Of a stretch of 64,000 bases of DNA, positions 26,253 to 36,031 are shown one piece after another. The translations under genes were made by a program, and so were the position numbers. Within the stretch, counting starts at the first letter, position 1, and each line of letters starts with the position of its first letter. The stretch is from Actinomycetota bacterium (GTDB lineage Bacteria; Actinomycetota; Actinomycetes; Actinomycetales; Dermatophilaceae), in assembly GCA_020160805.1 (NCBI GenBank), contig JAIUPO010000001.1, positions 1-64,000 on the forward strand. Reading direction: 5' to 3'. Below the pieces are notes generated by a model. That model saw only the letters and a list, made by a program, of their open reading frames with translations. It did not search any database and was not told the origin of the DNA.

Positions 26253-27452
26253 TCAGGACTCGGTGAACATCACGATGCCGAGACACATCTCATCCGAGGT
26301 GCCCTCGCCCCATACAACATAGCGCTCGGGGATGTCGGCGAGCGCCGGCAACACGTCGCGCAGCGACTGGTCGTGCGTGCACTGGACCGTGAGTGTGTCC
26401 GTCGGCTTCAGAGTAACGGCCTTGGGCAGCACGGTCGCGGACTGGTTGTCGAAATCCCAGTTGGTGATATCGAGCAAGGTCTGGGCCTTCGGGGTGCCGG
26501 CATTGGCGACGACGGAGATCTTGCGGCCGAGCAGGTGCATGTGACCCGATAGCGCGCGCACGACGATCTTGTCGTTGACCGGCCGGGTGCACTTCTGGGT
26601 TGGCCCAACCGGCTCGGCGCCACACAAAATATGAAGCAGGTCAGCGGTTTTCGCCTCGTCGCCAAAGCGCTCGCGCAAGTCGGTCATCGCCGCACCCCGG
26701 TCGCAGAGCGTGTTCGCGATGCCCGCTCGACACGGGAGTTCGACCGGCGCGGGGAGCAGCATGGTGCGCAGGTAGTTGTAGTTGCCGTTGTCCGGCGCGA
26801 TCCGCAGGCGCGCGGCGCTTTGGTCGGAGCCTTCACCGCCGAGCAAGTTGTAGTGGATCTGCATGATGATCTGGCTGCCCTTGGGCAGTTCGGTGCCGAT
26901 GCCCTTCTCCGTGACGCGCTCGCTGCCACCAGGAGCCCAGGCCCCAAGCCACGGTGCCTCATCGAGATTCTGGCCGGCGGTGCTGCTCAGCCCGGTGCCG
27001 CCGAAGCAGGTCCACCCCTCGCCGGCTTCCGCGGCGTCCTTGGCTTGGGCCCGCGCGACATCTTGCGGGTCGACCTTGTAGAGGATGACGTGGTGGACCA
27101 GCTTGGCGTTGGCCGGCAGGAAGTTCGTGCCCGTGATCACCGCGTTCTGGGCAAGCTTGGGATCGAGCAGGAAGCAGCGGTACTCATCGGTGCCCTTCCC
27201 GCTCGGCGCTGTGGGGGTGTATGCCGTGGGCATCCGCAGCTCGAGGAAACGCTCGCCGGAGCGCAGGGCGACGGGCTTGGCCGGCGCAGCCGTCGTCGTG
27301 CCGCTCCCCGTGCTCGTGCTGCTGCTTGCCGATGCCGCTGCGGGGGCCGAATGGTGGCTCCCTTCGCGCTGGGGCAGGGCACCGGGATCGCCGCCGCAGG
27401 CGGTCAGCAGCAAGGCGCCCGCGAGAGCCGCGAGAGGAGCACGAAAACGCAT
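26253..27452 (-). CDS. Copper type II monooxygenase-like (PHM/DBH fold) lipoprotein
   Basis: A 399-aa lipoprotein with signal peptide and lipobox LLLTACGG (Cys19), followed by a Ser/Thr/Ala linker to about residue 60. The catalytic part resembles the ascorbate-dependent PHM/DBH copper monooxygenases. H120-H121 (VHHVILYKV) and H200 (MQIHYN) match the CuH site, while H304 and H306 (SGHMHLLGRKI) and M389 (DEMCLG) match the CuM site. Six Cys in the domain could pair outside the cell. The substrate is unknown. It lies directly upstream of ppk2 (21 bp) but is a different functional class. Confidence 0.82.
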   Translation of the reverse strand: MRFRAPLAALAGALLLTACGGDPGALPQREGSHHSAPAAASASSSTSTGSGTTTAAPAKPVALRSGERFLELRMPTAYTPTAPSGKGTDEYRCFLLDPKLAQNAVITGTNFLPANAKLVHHVILYKVDPQDVARAQAKDAAEAGEGWTCFGGTGLSSTAGQNLDEAPWLGAWAPGGSERVTEKGIGTELPKGSQIIMQIHYNLLGGEGSDQSAARLRIAPDNGNYNYLRTMLLPAPVELPCRAGIANTLCDRGAAMTDLRERFGDEAKTADLLHILCGAEPVGPTQKCTRPVNDKIVVRALSGHMHLLGRKISVVANAGTPKAQTLLDITNWDFDNQSATVLPKAVTLKPTDTLTVQCTHDQSLRDVLPALADIPERYVVWGEGTSDEMCLGIVMFTES

Positions 27453-27513
27453 CCACCCAGGGTAAGCGCTCGCTCACGGTCTTCGAAACCTCTCGTGGCG
27501 TCGACGCCAGCGC

Positions 27514-28500
27514 CTACGAACGCATCGCCACACCGCGGCGCCAATAGCCCATGAAGGCCACCTGGCTTCTGTCCCAGCCGAGTTCGCCGACGAGCGCTCG
27601 CCGAACGGCCTTGACGATCGCCGACTCGCCGGCCACCCAGGCATACCGTTGGCTTGCCGGCACTGCATCCGCGGGGTCGGGCAGTGCCTCGCCATATGCC
27701 GAATAGGTTGGGGTTTCCCAGATCTCCACGTCCAACGCACTAGCGCTTGGGTCCGGTTCGCGGGCCGGCGGGCCGCTCGGGTGCGCCGGGAGTCCAAGGT
27801 GATGTCTCACGGCGTCGATGAGTCGCTCGCCGTATGCCGCGTCCTCGCGCGCCAGCCAGGTCACCCGGATGTGCTCGGGCCCCGCGAGCGGCTGGATGTC
27901 CTCCCGCGACGGGATTTCGACATATGCCGACCCCCGCGTCCGCGGGGGTAGGTCGGCGAGGATCCGGGCGATCGCCGGGAGGGCGGTCTCGTCCCCGACG
28001 AGCAGGATGTCGGTGGCCGCGCCCCGTTGAAACTCGGTGCCGCGGTATGGATTTCCGGCCGCGATCCCAGGGGCGAAGGGCGCGATGACCTGCAGCTGGT
28101 CGCCTGGTCGGGCGGCGAGCGCCCACCGACATGCCGGGCCGGAGTGGTCGTCCTCGTGAACCACGAAGTCGACGACGACGCGCGTCCCTTCACCGGCTCC
28201 GACGATCTCGCGGATCGTGTAGGTGCGCATCGGGCTTCGCGCGTCCTCGGGCATGGCCAGCCACCCGGCATACCACTGCTCAGGGTCCTCAGGGATGTCC
28301 GGCAACGCGCCATCGGGGCCCGGGAAGATTAGCTTGATCCGGGTATCGAAGCCTTCGTCGCGCGCGACATTCGCGAAGCGCGGTGAGGCGAGCTCGACGC
28401 GGACGAAAGCGGGCGAAAGCCGCTGCGCGGCATACACCTGCGCGTCGGCAATGAGGATGGTCGGCAGAATCGTGTCAGCGTCGAGAGTCGAGGCGCTCAT
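27514..28500 (-). CDS. Siderophore-interacting FAD/NAD(P)H ferric reductase
   Basis: About 328 aa from the ATG at 28500. The flavin-binding motif MRTYTIRE lies early, with VDFVVHEDDHSGPACRWA for NAD(P)H-side contacts, ILLVGDETALPAIARIL, and the terminal segment YAWVAGESAIVKAVRRALV with GYWRRG. It releases iron by reducing ferric siderophore in the cytosol. It overlaps the ATPase gene by 26 bp and is the last gene of the iron-regulated operon. Confidence 0.92.
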   Translation of the reverse strand: MSASTLDADTILPTILIADAQVYAAQRLSPAFVRVELASPRFANVARDEGFDTRIKLIFPGPDGALPDIPEDPEQWYAGWLAMPEDARSPMRTYTIREIVGAGEGTRVVVDFVVHEDDHSGPACRWALAARPGDQLQVIAPFAPGIAAGNPYRGTEFQRGAATDILLVGDETALPAIARILADLPPRTRGSAYVEIPSREDIQPLAGPEHIRVTWLAREDAAYGERLIDAVRHHLGLPAHPSGPPAREPDPSASALDVEIWETPTYSAYGEALPDPADAVPASQRYAWVAGESAIVKAVRRALVGELGWDRSQVAFMGYWRRGVAMRS

Positions 28501-29329
28501 GGGCTTCCTTACGTCGGGTGGAGAGGGGCAGGACCATCGGTGTGGCGCTGACGGGGTCGAGCACGACGCGCGAGGCAAGGCCGAAGACGTCGCGAATGAT
28601 GTCTTCGGTGATCACCTCATCGGGCGTGCCTTCGGCGCGAATCCGCCCGTGCTGCATGGCAATCAGATGATCGGCATAACGGGCCGCGAGGTTGAGCTCG
28701 TGCAGGACCATGACGATCGTGGTGCCGCGCGAGTTATTGAGCTCGGCGAGCAGGTCGAGGACGTCGATCTGGTGGGCGAGGTCGAGATAGGTCGTCGGTT
28801 CGTCGAGGAGGAGCAGGTCCGTATGCTGCGCCAGCGCCATCGCGATCCACACCCGCTGGCGCTGGCCCCCGGAGAGTTCGTCGACGAGGCGATCGGCGAG
28901 GTCGATCGTCCCGGTGAGGTCTAGGGCCTCGGCGACGATGGCGTCGTCCTCCGAAGACCACCGCCGAAAGCCGGACTGGTGCGGGTAGCGGCCGCGGCCG
29001 ACGAGGTCGGTGACGGTCACGCCGGAGGGAACGACGGGTTGTTGCGGCAGCAGTCCGAGGGTGCGTGCCACCTCGCCCGTCGGCCGGCGGTGTATGTCGG
29101 TGCCGTCGAGGATGACGGTGCCGGCGGTTGGCTTGAGCAGGCGGGCCAGGCCGCGCAGCAGCGTGGACTTGCCACAGGCGTTGGCGCCGACGATGCCGGT
29201 GATGCGCCCGTCCGGGATGACGACATCGAGGTCGTGGACGACGCTGTGCGAGCCGTAGCCCAGGCGGAGGTCACGGGCATACAGGCGAGACGGCGTCGTG
29301 CCTGATCGGGGAATATCGTTGGGAGTCAA
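28475..29329 (-). CDS. Ferric-siderophore ABC transporter ATP-binding protein (FecE-like)
   Basis: About 284 aa. Walker A is GANACGKST, the signature LSGGQRQRVWIAMAL and Walker B LLLLDEPTTYLD, with HELN at the switch. I choose the TTG at 29329: it has AGAGGA 5 nt upstream and overlaps the permease stop (TTGA), giving the coupled organisation seen throughout this operon. Longer readings lie antisense to the permease. Confidence 0.9.
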   Translation of the reverse strand: MTPNDIPRSGTTPSRLYARDLRLGYGSHSVVHDLDVVIPDGRITGIVGANACGKSTLLRGLARLLKPTAGTVILDGTDIHRRPTGEVARTLGLLPQQPVVPSGVTVTDLVGRGRYPHQSGFRRWSSEDDAIVAEALDLTGTIDLADRLVDELSGGQRQRVWIAMALAQHTDLLLLDEPTTYLDLAHQIDVLDLLAELNNSRGTTIVMVLHELNLAARYADHLIAMQHGRIRAEGTPDEVITEDIIRDVFGLASRVVLDPVSATPMVLPLSTRRKEAHERLDSRR

Positions 29330-30369
29330 CGGGATCCTCTCGCGGTGCGACCGGTGGCGATCAGCCAGATCAGGGCGGGCGCACCGATCGCACCGGTGAT
29401 GATGCCGACCGGCAGATTGATGTCGCCGAGCAGATAGGCGCCGATGTGATCGCCGAGCACGACGATGACGGCACCGACGAGAGCCGCGGCGACCAGGCGA
29501 GTGCGGCCGCCGGTCAGCGCCCGGGAGATGGGGCCGGCGAGGAAGGCCACGAAGGCGACCGGACCGGCGACGGCGGTGGCGAGTCCGGCGAGGATGACCG
29601 CGAGGGCTATCAGGGCATCGACAGACCCCGGCCCCGCGCCGAGACCGGCACGCAGATCGTCGCCGAGTTCGGCCACGCGCAGGACCTTCGAGCGCCAGGC
29701 GATGGCGCCCACGACAGGGACGGCGAGCGCGAAGAAGAGGCCGATGGCGCGCCAGTCGACATTGCTCAGGCTGCCGCCCAGCCACTGCAGCACCTTGGTG
29801 GCGTTGAACTCGTCGACGCGCGTGAAGAGATATTGGATGACGGCCGACATGACCGCGCTGATGCCGATGCCGAGCAGGACGAGTCGGTAGCCGTTGTGCC
29901 CGTCGGCGAGAGCCCGTACGGTCAGCGCGACGCCGAGGGCGCCCGCGACGGCCAGCGCCGAGATCACGGGGCCACTCTGGCCGAGGACGACGATGCCGAA
30001 AACCGCTGCGGCACTAGCCCCCAGCGTGACGCCGACGATGTCCGGGCTGGCAAGTTCGTTGTGCAGCGTCGTTTGGAAGATCGCTCCGGCCAGACCGAGA
30101 GCCACGCCAACCCCCGTGCCGAGGACGGCACGCGGCAGCTTGGACTCCATCAGGATGTAGCTCGCGCCCGGGATCTCGGCGCCGAGGAAAATGCGCACCG
30201 CATCCGGCAGGGATATGAGGAAGTCCCCCTGGGTGATCCGCACGAGGAAGACCGCGACCCAGACGACGGTGAGCCCGCTGAGCGCGTATGTCGTGCGCCG
30301 CGCCACCCGTCGCCGCGCCGACCGCACCGCGACGATCGGCGGGTCGAGGGTGGGCGTCACGGTGCTCAT
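29326..30369 (-). CDS. FecCD-family iron-siderophore permease (second subunit)
   Basis: About 347 aa from the ATG at 30369, overlapping the preceding permease stop by 4 bp. About nine or ten hydrophobic helices; family motifs are LPRAVLGTGVGVALGLAGAIFQ, VTLGASAAAVFGI and LAGPISRALTGG. It forms the heterodimeric channel with the upstream permease. Confidence 0.92.
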   Translation of the reverse strand: MSTVTPTLDPPIVAVRSARRRVARRTTYALSGLTVVWVAVFLVRITQGDFLISLPDAVRIFLGAEIPGASYILMESKLPRAVLGTGVGVALGLAGAIFQTTLHNELASPDIVGVTLGASAAAVFGIVVLGQSGPVISALAVAGALGVALTVRALADGHNGYRLVLLGIGISAVMSAVIQYLFTRVDEFNATKVLQWLGGSLSNVDWRAIGLFFALAVPVVGAIAWRSKVLRVAELGDDLRAGLGAGPGSVDALIALAVILAGLATAVAGPVAFVAFLAGPISRALTGGRTRLVAAALVGAVIVVLGDHIGAYLLGDINLPVGIITGAIGAPALIWLIATGRTARGSR

Positions 30370-31355
30370 AGCGCCACCGTCCGGCCGCGGCGGACCAGCA
30401 TCACGAAGGCCGGTCCGCCGATCAGGGCGACCATGACGCCGACCTGAATCTCGGCCGGCGGCAACAGGACTCGGCCGACCGTGTCCGCTAGCAGCGTGAG
30501 GACCGCGCCACCGAGCAGGCAGAGCGGGAGCACGGTGCGATGCCCTGGACCAGCCAGCGCGCGGACCGCGTGGGGCACCAACAGACCGACGAAGGCGATC
30601 GGGCCAGCCAGCGCCGTGGCGGTGCCAGCGAGCAGCACGACGGCAATGGCGACGACCGCCCGGTCGCGACCGAGGCGCCGACCGAGGGCTCGGGCCAAGT
30701 CGTCCCCGAGAGCCGCGGCGTCGAGCAGGCGAATGCACAAGAGGCCGAGAACGACGCCCACGGCGAGGAAGGGCGCACCGATGGTCAGCACCGACAGATC
30801 CCGGCCGCTGACCGTTCCGACCTGCCAGAACCGGAAAGACTCCATCGTCTGGCGATCCAGCAAGAGCACCGCGGAGGTAGCGCTGGCTAGGACGGCCGTG
30901 ACGGCCGCCCCACAGATCGCCAATGTGGTCGGCGTCGCGCCATCTTGTCCGGCCGCCGCGACCGCGTGGACCAAGATCAGGGCGAGGCCGGCACCGAGGA
31001 AGGCCACCGCGACATACGCCCCAAGATCGGAGATCCCGAAGCCGGCCATGGCTACCACCATGGCGAAGGACGCGCCGGCATTGATTCCGAGAATCCCGGG
31101 GTCCGCCAACGGATTTCGCGTCACTCCCTGCAGCAGGGCACCGGCGAGGGCCAGGGCCGCCCCAACCGCTGCGGCGAGCAGCGTGCGGTCGAGGCGGGCG
31201 TGCGCGATACCGGTCAACGGGTCGCTCCCGTCGGTGAGGGCGGCCCACAGGGACGCTGGCGCGAGCCACCGGGAGCCGATGAGGAGCGAGCAGACGGAGG
31301 CGACGACCGCCAGCATAAGCAAGGCGATCGCGAGGCGACTGGCCCGCGCGGTCAC
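30366..31355 (-). CDS. FecCD-family iron-siderophore permease (first subunit)
   Basis: 329 aa from a GTG at 31355 that overlaps the binding-protein stop (GTGA). Motifs are RLDRTLLAAAVGAALALAGALLQ, GILGINAGASFAMV and FVGLLVPHAVRALAGPGHR. It is a multi-pass membrane protein and the partner of the permease at 29326. Confidence 0.92.
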   Translation of the reverse strand: MTARASRLAIALLMLAVVASVCSLLIGSRWLAPASLWAALTDGSDPLTGIAHARLDRTLLAAAVGAALALAGALLQGVTRNPLADPGILGINAGASFAMVVAMAGFGISDLGAYVAVAFLGAGLALILVHAVAAAGQDGATPTTLAICGAAVTAVLASATSAVLLLDRQTMESFRFWQVGTVSGRDLSVLTIGAPFLAVGVVLGLLCIRLLDAAALGDDLARALGRRLGRDRAVVAIAVVLLAGTATALAGPIAFVGLLVPHAVRALAGPGHRTVLPLCLLGGAVLTLLADTVGRVLLPPAEIQVGVMVALIGGPAFVMLVRRGRTVAL

Positions 31356-32407
31356 GACCCGATCGCCGCAGAGACCTTGGGGATGAACTTGTCGATGACC
31401 ACCGGGATCGAGAGCGGGGTCGGGTTGGTCACCGCGAGCGCGGTCGGCTTGTCGGCCTCGGCATACGCGTGCCCGTCCTTGATGGCCGGGATCTGCCCGA
31501 TGAGCTTATTGTCCTCGAAGATCTTCATATCGCTCGGGTTCTCCGACCACGTCAAGAAGACGTCGGAGGTGAGATCCGCGGCGCGCTCCGCCGAAACGGA
31601 CCCATAGAACTCGCCCGCCTTGACGACCTCGGCGACAGCCGGGGCATCGACCAAGCCAAAGTCGCGCATGAGGGAGACGCGGGGGTCCTGCTCGGCATAC
31701 ACGCCGACGGTGCCGAGGTCGGCAGTCGTGAGGTAGCCGAAGATCAACGAGGTGCCCGTGAGATTGGCGTACTCGGTCGAAGCGGCGGTGATCTGCTGTT
31801 CGGCGGCGGCGGTGAGTTCGGCGGCCTTGTCGCTGCGACCGACGGCCTTGCCGACGGTTGCCAGCGAGGTGCGCCACGGGGTGATCCACGGCGCCTCGGG
31901 GTAGGCCACGACGGGGGCAATCTTGACGAGCTTGTCGTAATCCTCCTGCGTCAGACCGGAGTTCGTGGCGAGGATCAGGTCTGGGCTCAGGGCCGCAATC
32001 TGTTCGATGGGGGCGCCATCAGCGTCGTCGTAGCGCACCGGCGCGTCGCCGCCGAGGCTCGCAAGCGCGGAGTCGAACCAATCGGAGGACCCCGCCGCGT
32101 TGCCGCCCCAGGTCAGCTTCGTGGCGCCCACCGGCACGATGCCGAGCGCAACCAAGTGGTCCTGGTCGCTCCAGCCGATGGTGGCGATGCGGGTCGGTTC
32201 CTTCTCGATCGTTGTCGAGCCGAACGCGTGCTCGATCGTGACCGGGAAGGCGGCGGCGGTCGTGGTGCCCGAGGTGCTAGCCGTTCCGGTGCTGCTGGTT
32301 CCCGATCCGGTCGTGCTCGTCGAACCAGCGGGGCCTGTCGAGCAGGCCGCGAGCAACAGGGTGGGCAGGACGGCTGCGAGAGCGCCGCGGCGCGAGAAGG
32401 ACGTCAT
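31352..32407 (-). CDS. Siderophore-binding lipoprotein (FecB/FepB-like)
   Basis: 351 aa. A signal peptide ends in the lipobox LLLAACSTG (Cys22), followed by a Ser/Thr/Gly linker. The two-lobed helical-backbone binding fold includes TRIATIGWSDQDHLVALGIVPVGAT and LSPDLILATNSGLTQEDYDKL. It captures extracellular ferric siderophore. It is the first gene of a five-gene operon (binding protein, two permeases, ATPase, reductase). The iron box ends 7 bp before the ATG, so repression by IdeR is strongly suggested. Confidence 0.93.
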   Translation of the reverse strand: MTSFSRRGALAAVLPTLLLAACSTGPAGSTSTTGSGTSSTGTASTSGTTTAAAFPVTIEHAFGSTTIEKEPTRIATIGWSDQDHLVALGIVPVGATKLTWGGNAAGSSDWFDSALASLGGDAPVRYDDADGAPIEQIAALSPDLILATNSGLTQEDYDKLVKIAPVVAYPEAPWITPWRTSLATVGKAVGRSDKAAELTAAAEQQITAASTEYANLTGTSLIFGYLTTADLGTVGVYAEQDPRVSLMRDFGLVDAPAVAEVVKAGEFYGSVSAERAADLTSDVFLTWSENPSDMKIFEDNKLIGQIPAIKDGHAYAEADKPTALAVTNPTPLSIPVVIDKFIPKVSAAIGS

Positions 32408-32413
32408 GCGCCC

Positions 32414-32440
32414 AAGGTTAGGTAAGGCTTACCTAACCTT
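32414..32440. promoter_or_regulatory. DtxR/IdeR iron box, 27-bp perfect palindrome
   Basis: The core TTAGGTAAGGCTTACCTAA at 32418-32436 matches the consensus iron box. The symmetry extends to 13-bp arms around one central base. It lies between glyS and the siderophore operon and would block transcription of the latter when iron is replete. Confidence 0.9.
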
Positions 32441-32458
32441 GCAAGTCGGCTCCTGCAT

Positions 32459-33865
32459 TCAGCAGCCGATCAGGCGCGCCGCGAGGTAGCCCTCGACCTG
32501 GTCGAGGGCTACGCGCTCCTGAGCCATGCTGTCGCGCTCGCGGATCGTGACCGCCTGGTCCTCGAGGGTGTCGAAGTCGACCGTGATGCAGAAGGGGGTT
32601 CCGATCTCGTCCTGGCGACGGTAGCGGCGGCCGATCGCCTGGGCGTCGTCGAACTCGATATTCCAGTTCTTGCGCAACTGCGCCGCGAGGTCGCGGGCCT
32701 TCGGCGACAGGTCAGCGTGCCGGGACAGCGGCAGCACGGCCGCCTTAACCGGCGCGAGGCGCTTGTCCAAGCGCAGCACAACCCGCTTGTCGACGCCGCC
32801 CTTGGTGTTGGGCGCCTCGTCCTCGTGATAGGCCTCGACGAGGAAGGTCATCAGCGAGCGCGAGAGTCCGGCTGCCGGCTCGATGACATAAGGGGTGTAC
32901 TTCTCCCCGGTCGCCTGGTCGAAGAAGACCAGATCGGTCCCGGAGTGCTTCGAGTGCGTGCCAAGGTCGAAGTCGGTCCGGTTCGCGATGCCCTCCAACT
33001 CACCCCACTCCGAGCCGGCGAAGCGGAAGCGGTATTCGATGTCCACCGTTCCCTTGGAGTAGTGCGAAAGCTTCTCCTTGGGGTGTTCATAAAGGCGCAG
33101 GTTGTCGCGGGCGATGCCGAGATCGACATACCAGTTCAGGCGCTCGTTGATCCAGTACTGGTGCCATTGCTCATCGGTGCCCGGCTTGACGAAAAACTCC
33201 ATCTCCATCTGCTCGAATTCGCGGGTGCGGAAGATGAAGTTGCCGGGTGTGATCTCGTTGCGGAAGGACTTGCCGGTCTGGGCAATGCCGAAGGGCGGCT
33301 TCATCCGCGCCGCATTTTGGACATTGAGGTAGTTGATGAAGATGCCCTGAGCCGTCTCCGGGCGCAGATAGTGCAGACCGGATTCGTCATCCACGACGCC
33401 GAGATAGGTCTTAAGCATCATGTTGAAGGCGCGCGGCTCGGTCCAGCGGCCCTTGGTGCCACAGTCCGGGCAGCCGAGTTCGGTCGTCGGGACCTCGTCG
33501 GGGTTGACCTGCTGGCCCTTCTTCGCGGCGCGCTCGGCATACGCCTCCTGCAGGTGATCCATCCGGTGCCGCTTGTGGCACTGCAGGCACTCGATCAGCG
33601 GGTCCGAAAAGGCGCCGACGTGGCCGGAGGCGACCCAGGTCTGCAACGGCAGGATGATCGATGAGTCGAGGCCGACAACATCCTCGCGGCCGTGCACCAT
33701 CGACTTCCACCACTGGCGCTTGATGTTCTCCTTCAGCTCCACACCGAGGGGGCCGTAGTCCCACGCCGAGCGCGTGCCGCCATAGATCTCGCCGCACGGA
33801 AAGACGAAACCCCGGCGCTTGCAGAGGTTGACGACGGTGTCGACGGTGGAGATCTCCTTGGCCAT
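32459..33865 (-). CDS. glyS: Glycyl-tRNA synthetase (alpha2 type)
   Basis: 468 aa, class II synthetase of the homodimeric type. Motif 1-2 region includes [25 protein letters not shown]; the anticodon-binding C-terminal domain holds [12 protein letters not shown] and [23 protein letters not shown] zinc-type insert has CLQCHKRH and CPDCGTKG. It charges tRNA-Gly. The stop is 51 bp before the siderophore gene start, and the iron box sits between them. Confidence 0.95.
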   Translation of the reverse strand: MAKEISTVDTVVNLCKRRGFVFPCGEIYGGTRSAWDYGPLGVELKENIKRQWWKSMVHGREDVVGLDSSIILPLQTWVASGHVGAFSDPLIECLQCHKRHRMDHLQEAYAERAAKKGQQVNPDEVPTTELGCPDCGTKGRWTEPRAFNMMLKTYLGVVDDESGLHYLRPETAQGIFINYLNVQNAARMKPPFGIAQTGKSFRNEITPGNFIFRTREFEQMEMEFFVKPGTDEQWHQYWINERLNWYVDLGIARDNLRLYEHPKEKLSHYSKGTVDIEYRFRFAGSEWGELEGIANRTDFDLGTHSKHSGTDLVFFDQATGEKYTPYVIEPAAGLSRSLMTFLVEAYHEDEAPNTKGGVDKRVVLRLDKRLAPVKAAVLPLSRHADLSPKARDLAAQLRKNWNIEFDDAQAIGRRYRRQDEIGTPFCITVDFDTLEDQAVTIRERDSMAQERVALDQVEGYLAARLIGC

Positions 33866-33925
33866 GCGGGCAAGGTTATCCGCGGGCCCATGGCCGCTCC
33901 CAATCGCCGCCGATCAGGGCGTCGG

Positions 33926-35152
33926 TCAGGGGGTCGCGGCGGCCAATTGGCCGCAGGCGCCGTCGATATCGGAGCCGCGGGTGTCCCGGACAGTGGTGGG
34001 TATGCCGTGTGCCCGCAGCCGCTCGACGAACTGCTGCTCGACCCCGGGCCGCGAGGCCGTCCACTTGGAGCCAGGGGTCGGGTTGAGCGGGATCGGGTTG
34101 ACGTGCACCCACCCCCGGCCCCGGGCATTGAGCTTCTCCCCCAACAGATCCGCCCGCCAGGCCTGGTCGTTGATATCGCGGATCAGGGCATATTCGATGC
34201 TCACCCGGCGCTTGGTGGCCTGGAAGTACCGGTATGCCGCGTCGATCGCCTCATCGACCTTCCAGCGGGTGTTGATCGGCACGAGTTCGTCGCGCAGTTC
34301 GTCATCCGGCGCATGCAGCGACAGCGCGAGAGTGACCGGAATGCCTTCTGCCGCAAGCTTGTCGATGCCCGGCACCAGACCGACGGTCGACATCGTCACG
34401 CCCCGCGCGCTGATCCCGAAGCCGTCTGGCGCCTTGTCGGTTAGCCGCCGGATCGCTCCGATCGCCGCCTTGTAGTTGGCCAGGGCCTCCCCCATGCCCA
34501 TGAAGACGACATTGCTGATCCGATTCGGGCCGTATGCCGCCCCGTCCCCCTCGTCCTCGGCCTCGCTCCCAAGATCCGCCCCGTCGGTGCGGACCGCGAC
34601 CGCGGGCAGGTCGCCGGAGCGCAGCCGCGCCGCACTCGCGCGGACCTGATCGACGATCTCGCCGGTCGACATATTGCGGGTCAATCCGGCCTGTCCGGTG
34701 GCACAGAACGGGCAGTTCATCCCGCACCCGGCCTGGCTGGAGATGCAGATCGTCACGCGCTTGGGGTAGCGCATCAGCACCGACTCGACGAGCGCGCCAT
34801 CGTGGAGGCGCCATACGGACTTGATCGTCGCGCCCCGGTCAGCCTGCAACTCGCGCACCGGCGTGAGCAGGGGCGGCAGCAGGTCGCCGACCAACTGATC
34901 GCGCGCCGCCGCCGGCAGGTCGGTCATCGTCGCCGGATCGATACTCAGGTGTTCGAAGTAATGGCGGGAGAGTTGGTTCGCGCGGAAGGGTGGCACGCCC
35001 AGCTCGCCCGCAACCGCCCGCCGCTCGGCGGGGTCAAGATCGGCCAGGTGGCGTGGCGGCTTACCGCGCCGAGGCGCGGTGAAGGTCAGCTGGCCGGGCG
35101 CGGGGCGAGTGGCCGGCTCACGCTCGGTGGCGGGGTCAGGAGCCGACGACAT
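33926..35152 (-). CDS. rlmN: 23S rRNA A2503 / tRNA A37 C2-methyltransferase (radical SAM)
   Basis: 408 aa. The 4Fe-4S radical-SAM motif is [23 protein letters not shown] binds SAM, and the C-terminal conserved Cys (GACGQL) is the methyl-acceptor/resolving position. Between them an insertion of about 20 acidic residues ([20 protein letters not shown]) is longer than usual. The start overlaps the cdsA stop by 17 bp. It marks the boundary of the accessory block toward dxr. Confidence 0.94.
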   Translation of the reverse strand: MSSAPDPATEREPATRPAPGQLTFTAPRRGKPPRHLADLDPAERRAVAGELGVPPFRANQLSRHYFEHLSIDPATMTDLPAAARDQLVGDLLPPLLTPVRELQADRGATIKSVWRLHDGALVESVLMRYPKRVTICISSQAGCGMNCPFCATGQAGLTRNMSTGEIVDQVRASAARLRSGDLPAVAVRTDGADLGSEAEDEGDGAAYGPNRISNVVFMGMGEALANYKAAIGAIRRLTDKAPDGFGISARGVTMSTVGLVPGIDKLAAEGIPVTLALSLHAPDDELRDELVPINTRWKVDEAIDAAYRYFQATKRRVSIEYALIRDINDQAWRADLLGEKLNARGRGWVHVNPIPLNPTPGSKWTASRPGVEQQFVERLRAHGIPTTVRDTRGSDIDGACGQLAAATP

Positions 35153-36014
35153 AGTGCAACACCGCCCAGCACAGCGGCGCCGTCATGATGAGCGAGTCGA
35201 GGCGATCCATCAGGCCACCATGCCCCGGAAGCAGATTGGACATGTCCTTGATGCCGAGGTTGCGTTTGATGACCGATTCCATGAGGTCGCCGATCGTCGC
35301 GCAGGCGGCGACGACCGCCCCGAGGACGACCCCGGCCCACCACGGCTGGTCGAAAAACAGCACGAGGCACGCGGCACCGGCGACGGCGCAGGTCAGGACC
35401 GATCCGGCGAAGCCCTCCCAGGACTTCTTCGGCGAGATGCGGGGCGCCATCGGGTGCTTGCCGAAGAGCACGCCCGCGGCATACCCCCCAATATCGGAAC
35501 AGACGGTCACGAGGATGAAGGTGATGATCCGATCGCGGCCGTCGGCGGGGGCCAGCATCAGGGCGGCGAAGCCACCGAGGAAACAGGGATAGAGCGCGGT
35601 GAAGATGCCGGCAGCGACGTCGCGGGCCGATCCGGGGCGTGGATCGATGACCCGCCAAAGCAGCACCGCGGTCGCGGTCAGGCCGAAGGCGATGGCTAGC
35701 GCCTCCGGACCGCGTTCGTGCGCCGCGAGAATCATGCCCACTGCCCCCGCGGCGACGGGAACCAGCGGCACCGCGAAGCCCCGGGTGGTCATGGCCCGCG
35801 CGAGTTCCCACGCACCCACCACCATGGCGGCGGCGATGATCCAGGCGAAGGCGTCCTTGGCCACAAACAAGCAGACCAGGATCACCGCTCCCAGGCCGAC
35901 CCCCACGCCGATCGCTGCGGCGAGGTCGCGGCCGGCGCGACCGTGCGGATTGGGCGCCGGCTGCGGGGCGGGCTCGGGAAGCTCGTAGGCCGGGGGTGTG
36001 ATGGGCGTCGACAT
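35136..36014 (-). CDS. cdsA: Phosphatidate cytidylyltransferase
   Basis: 292 aa with about eight membrane helices after a Pro-rich N-terminal tail. The C-terminal signature [21 protein letters not shown] followed by DRLDSL is intact. It makes CDP-diacylglycerol from CTP and phosphatidic acid at the membrane. It follows frr by 17 bp and overlaps rlmN. Confidence 0.95.
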   Translation of the reverse strand: MSTPITPPAYELPEPAPQPAPNPHGRAGRDLAAAIGVGVGLGAVILVCLFVAKDAFAWIIAAAMVVGAWELARAMTTRGFAVPLVPVAAGAVGMILAAHERGPEALAIAFGLTATAVLLWRVIDPRPGSARDVAAGIFTALYPCFLGGFAALMLAPADGRDRIITFILVTVCSDIGGYAAGVLFGKHPMAPRISPKKSWEGFAGSVLTCAVAGAACLVLFFDQPWWAGVVLGAVVAACATIGDLMESVIKRNLGIKDMSNLLPGHGGLMDRLDSLIMTAPLCWAVLHYVVGS

Positions 36015-36031
36015 CGGGAGCAGGCGCGAGG

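Noticed and set aside
29446-30447. Long plus-strand frame across the siderophore permease
   Set aside because: Low-complexity acidic and Arg-rich translation that mirrors the permease codons. The permease on the minus strand has clear FecCD motifs and coupled starts.
32459-33865. glyS as a member of the iron-regulated operon
   Set aside because: The iron box lies after the glyS stop, so it controls only the downstream genes. glyS is a housekeeping gene.
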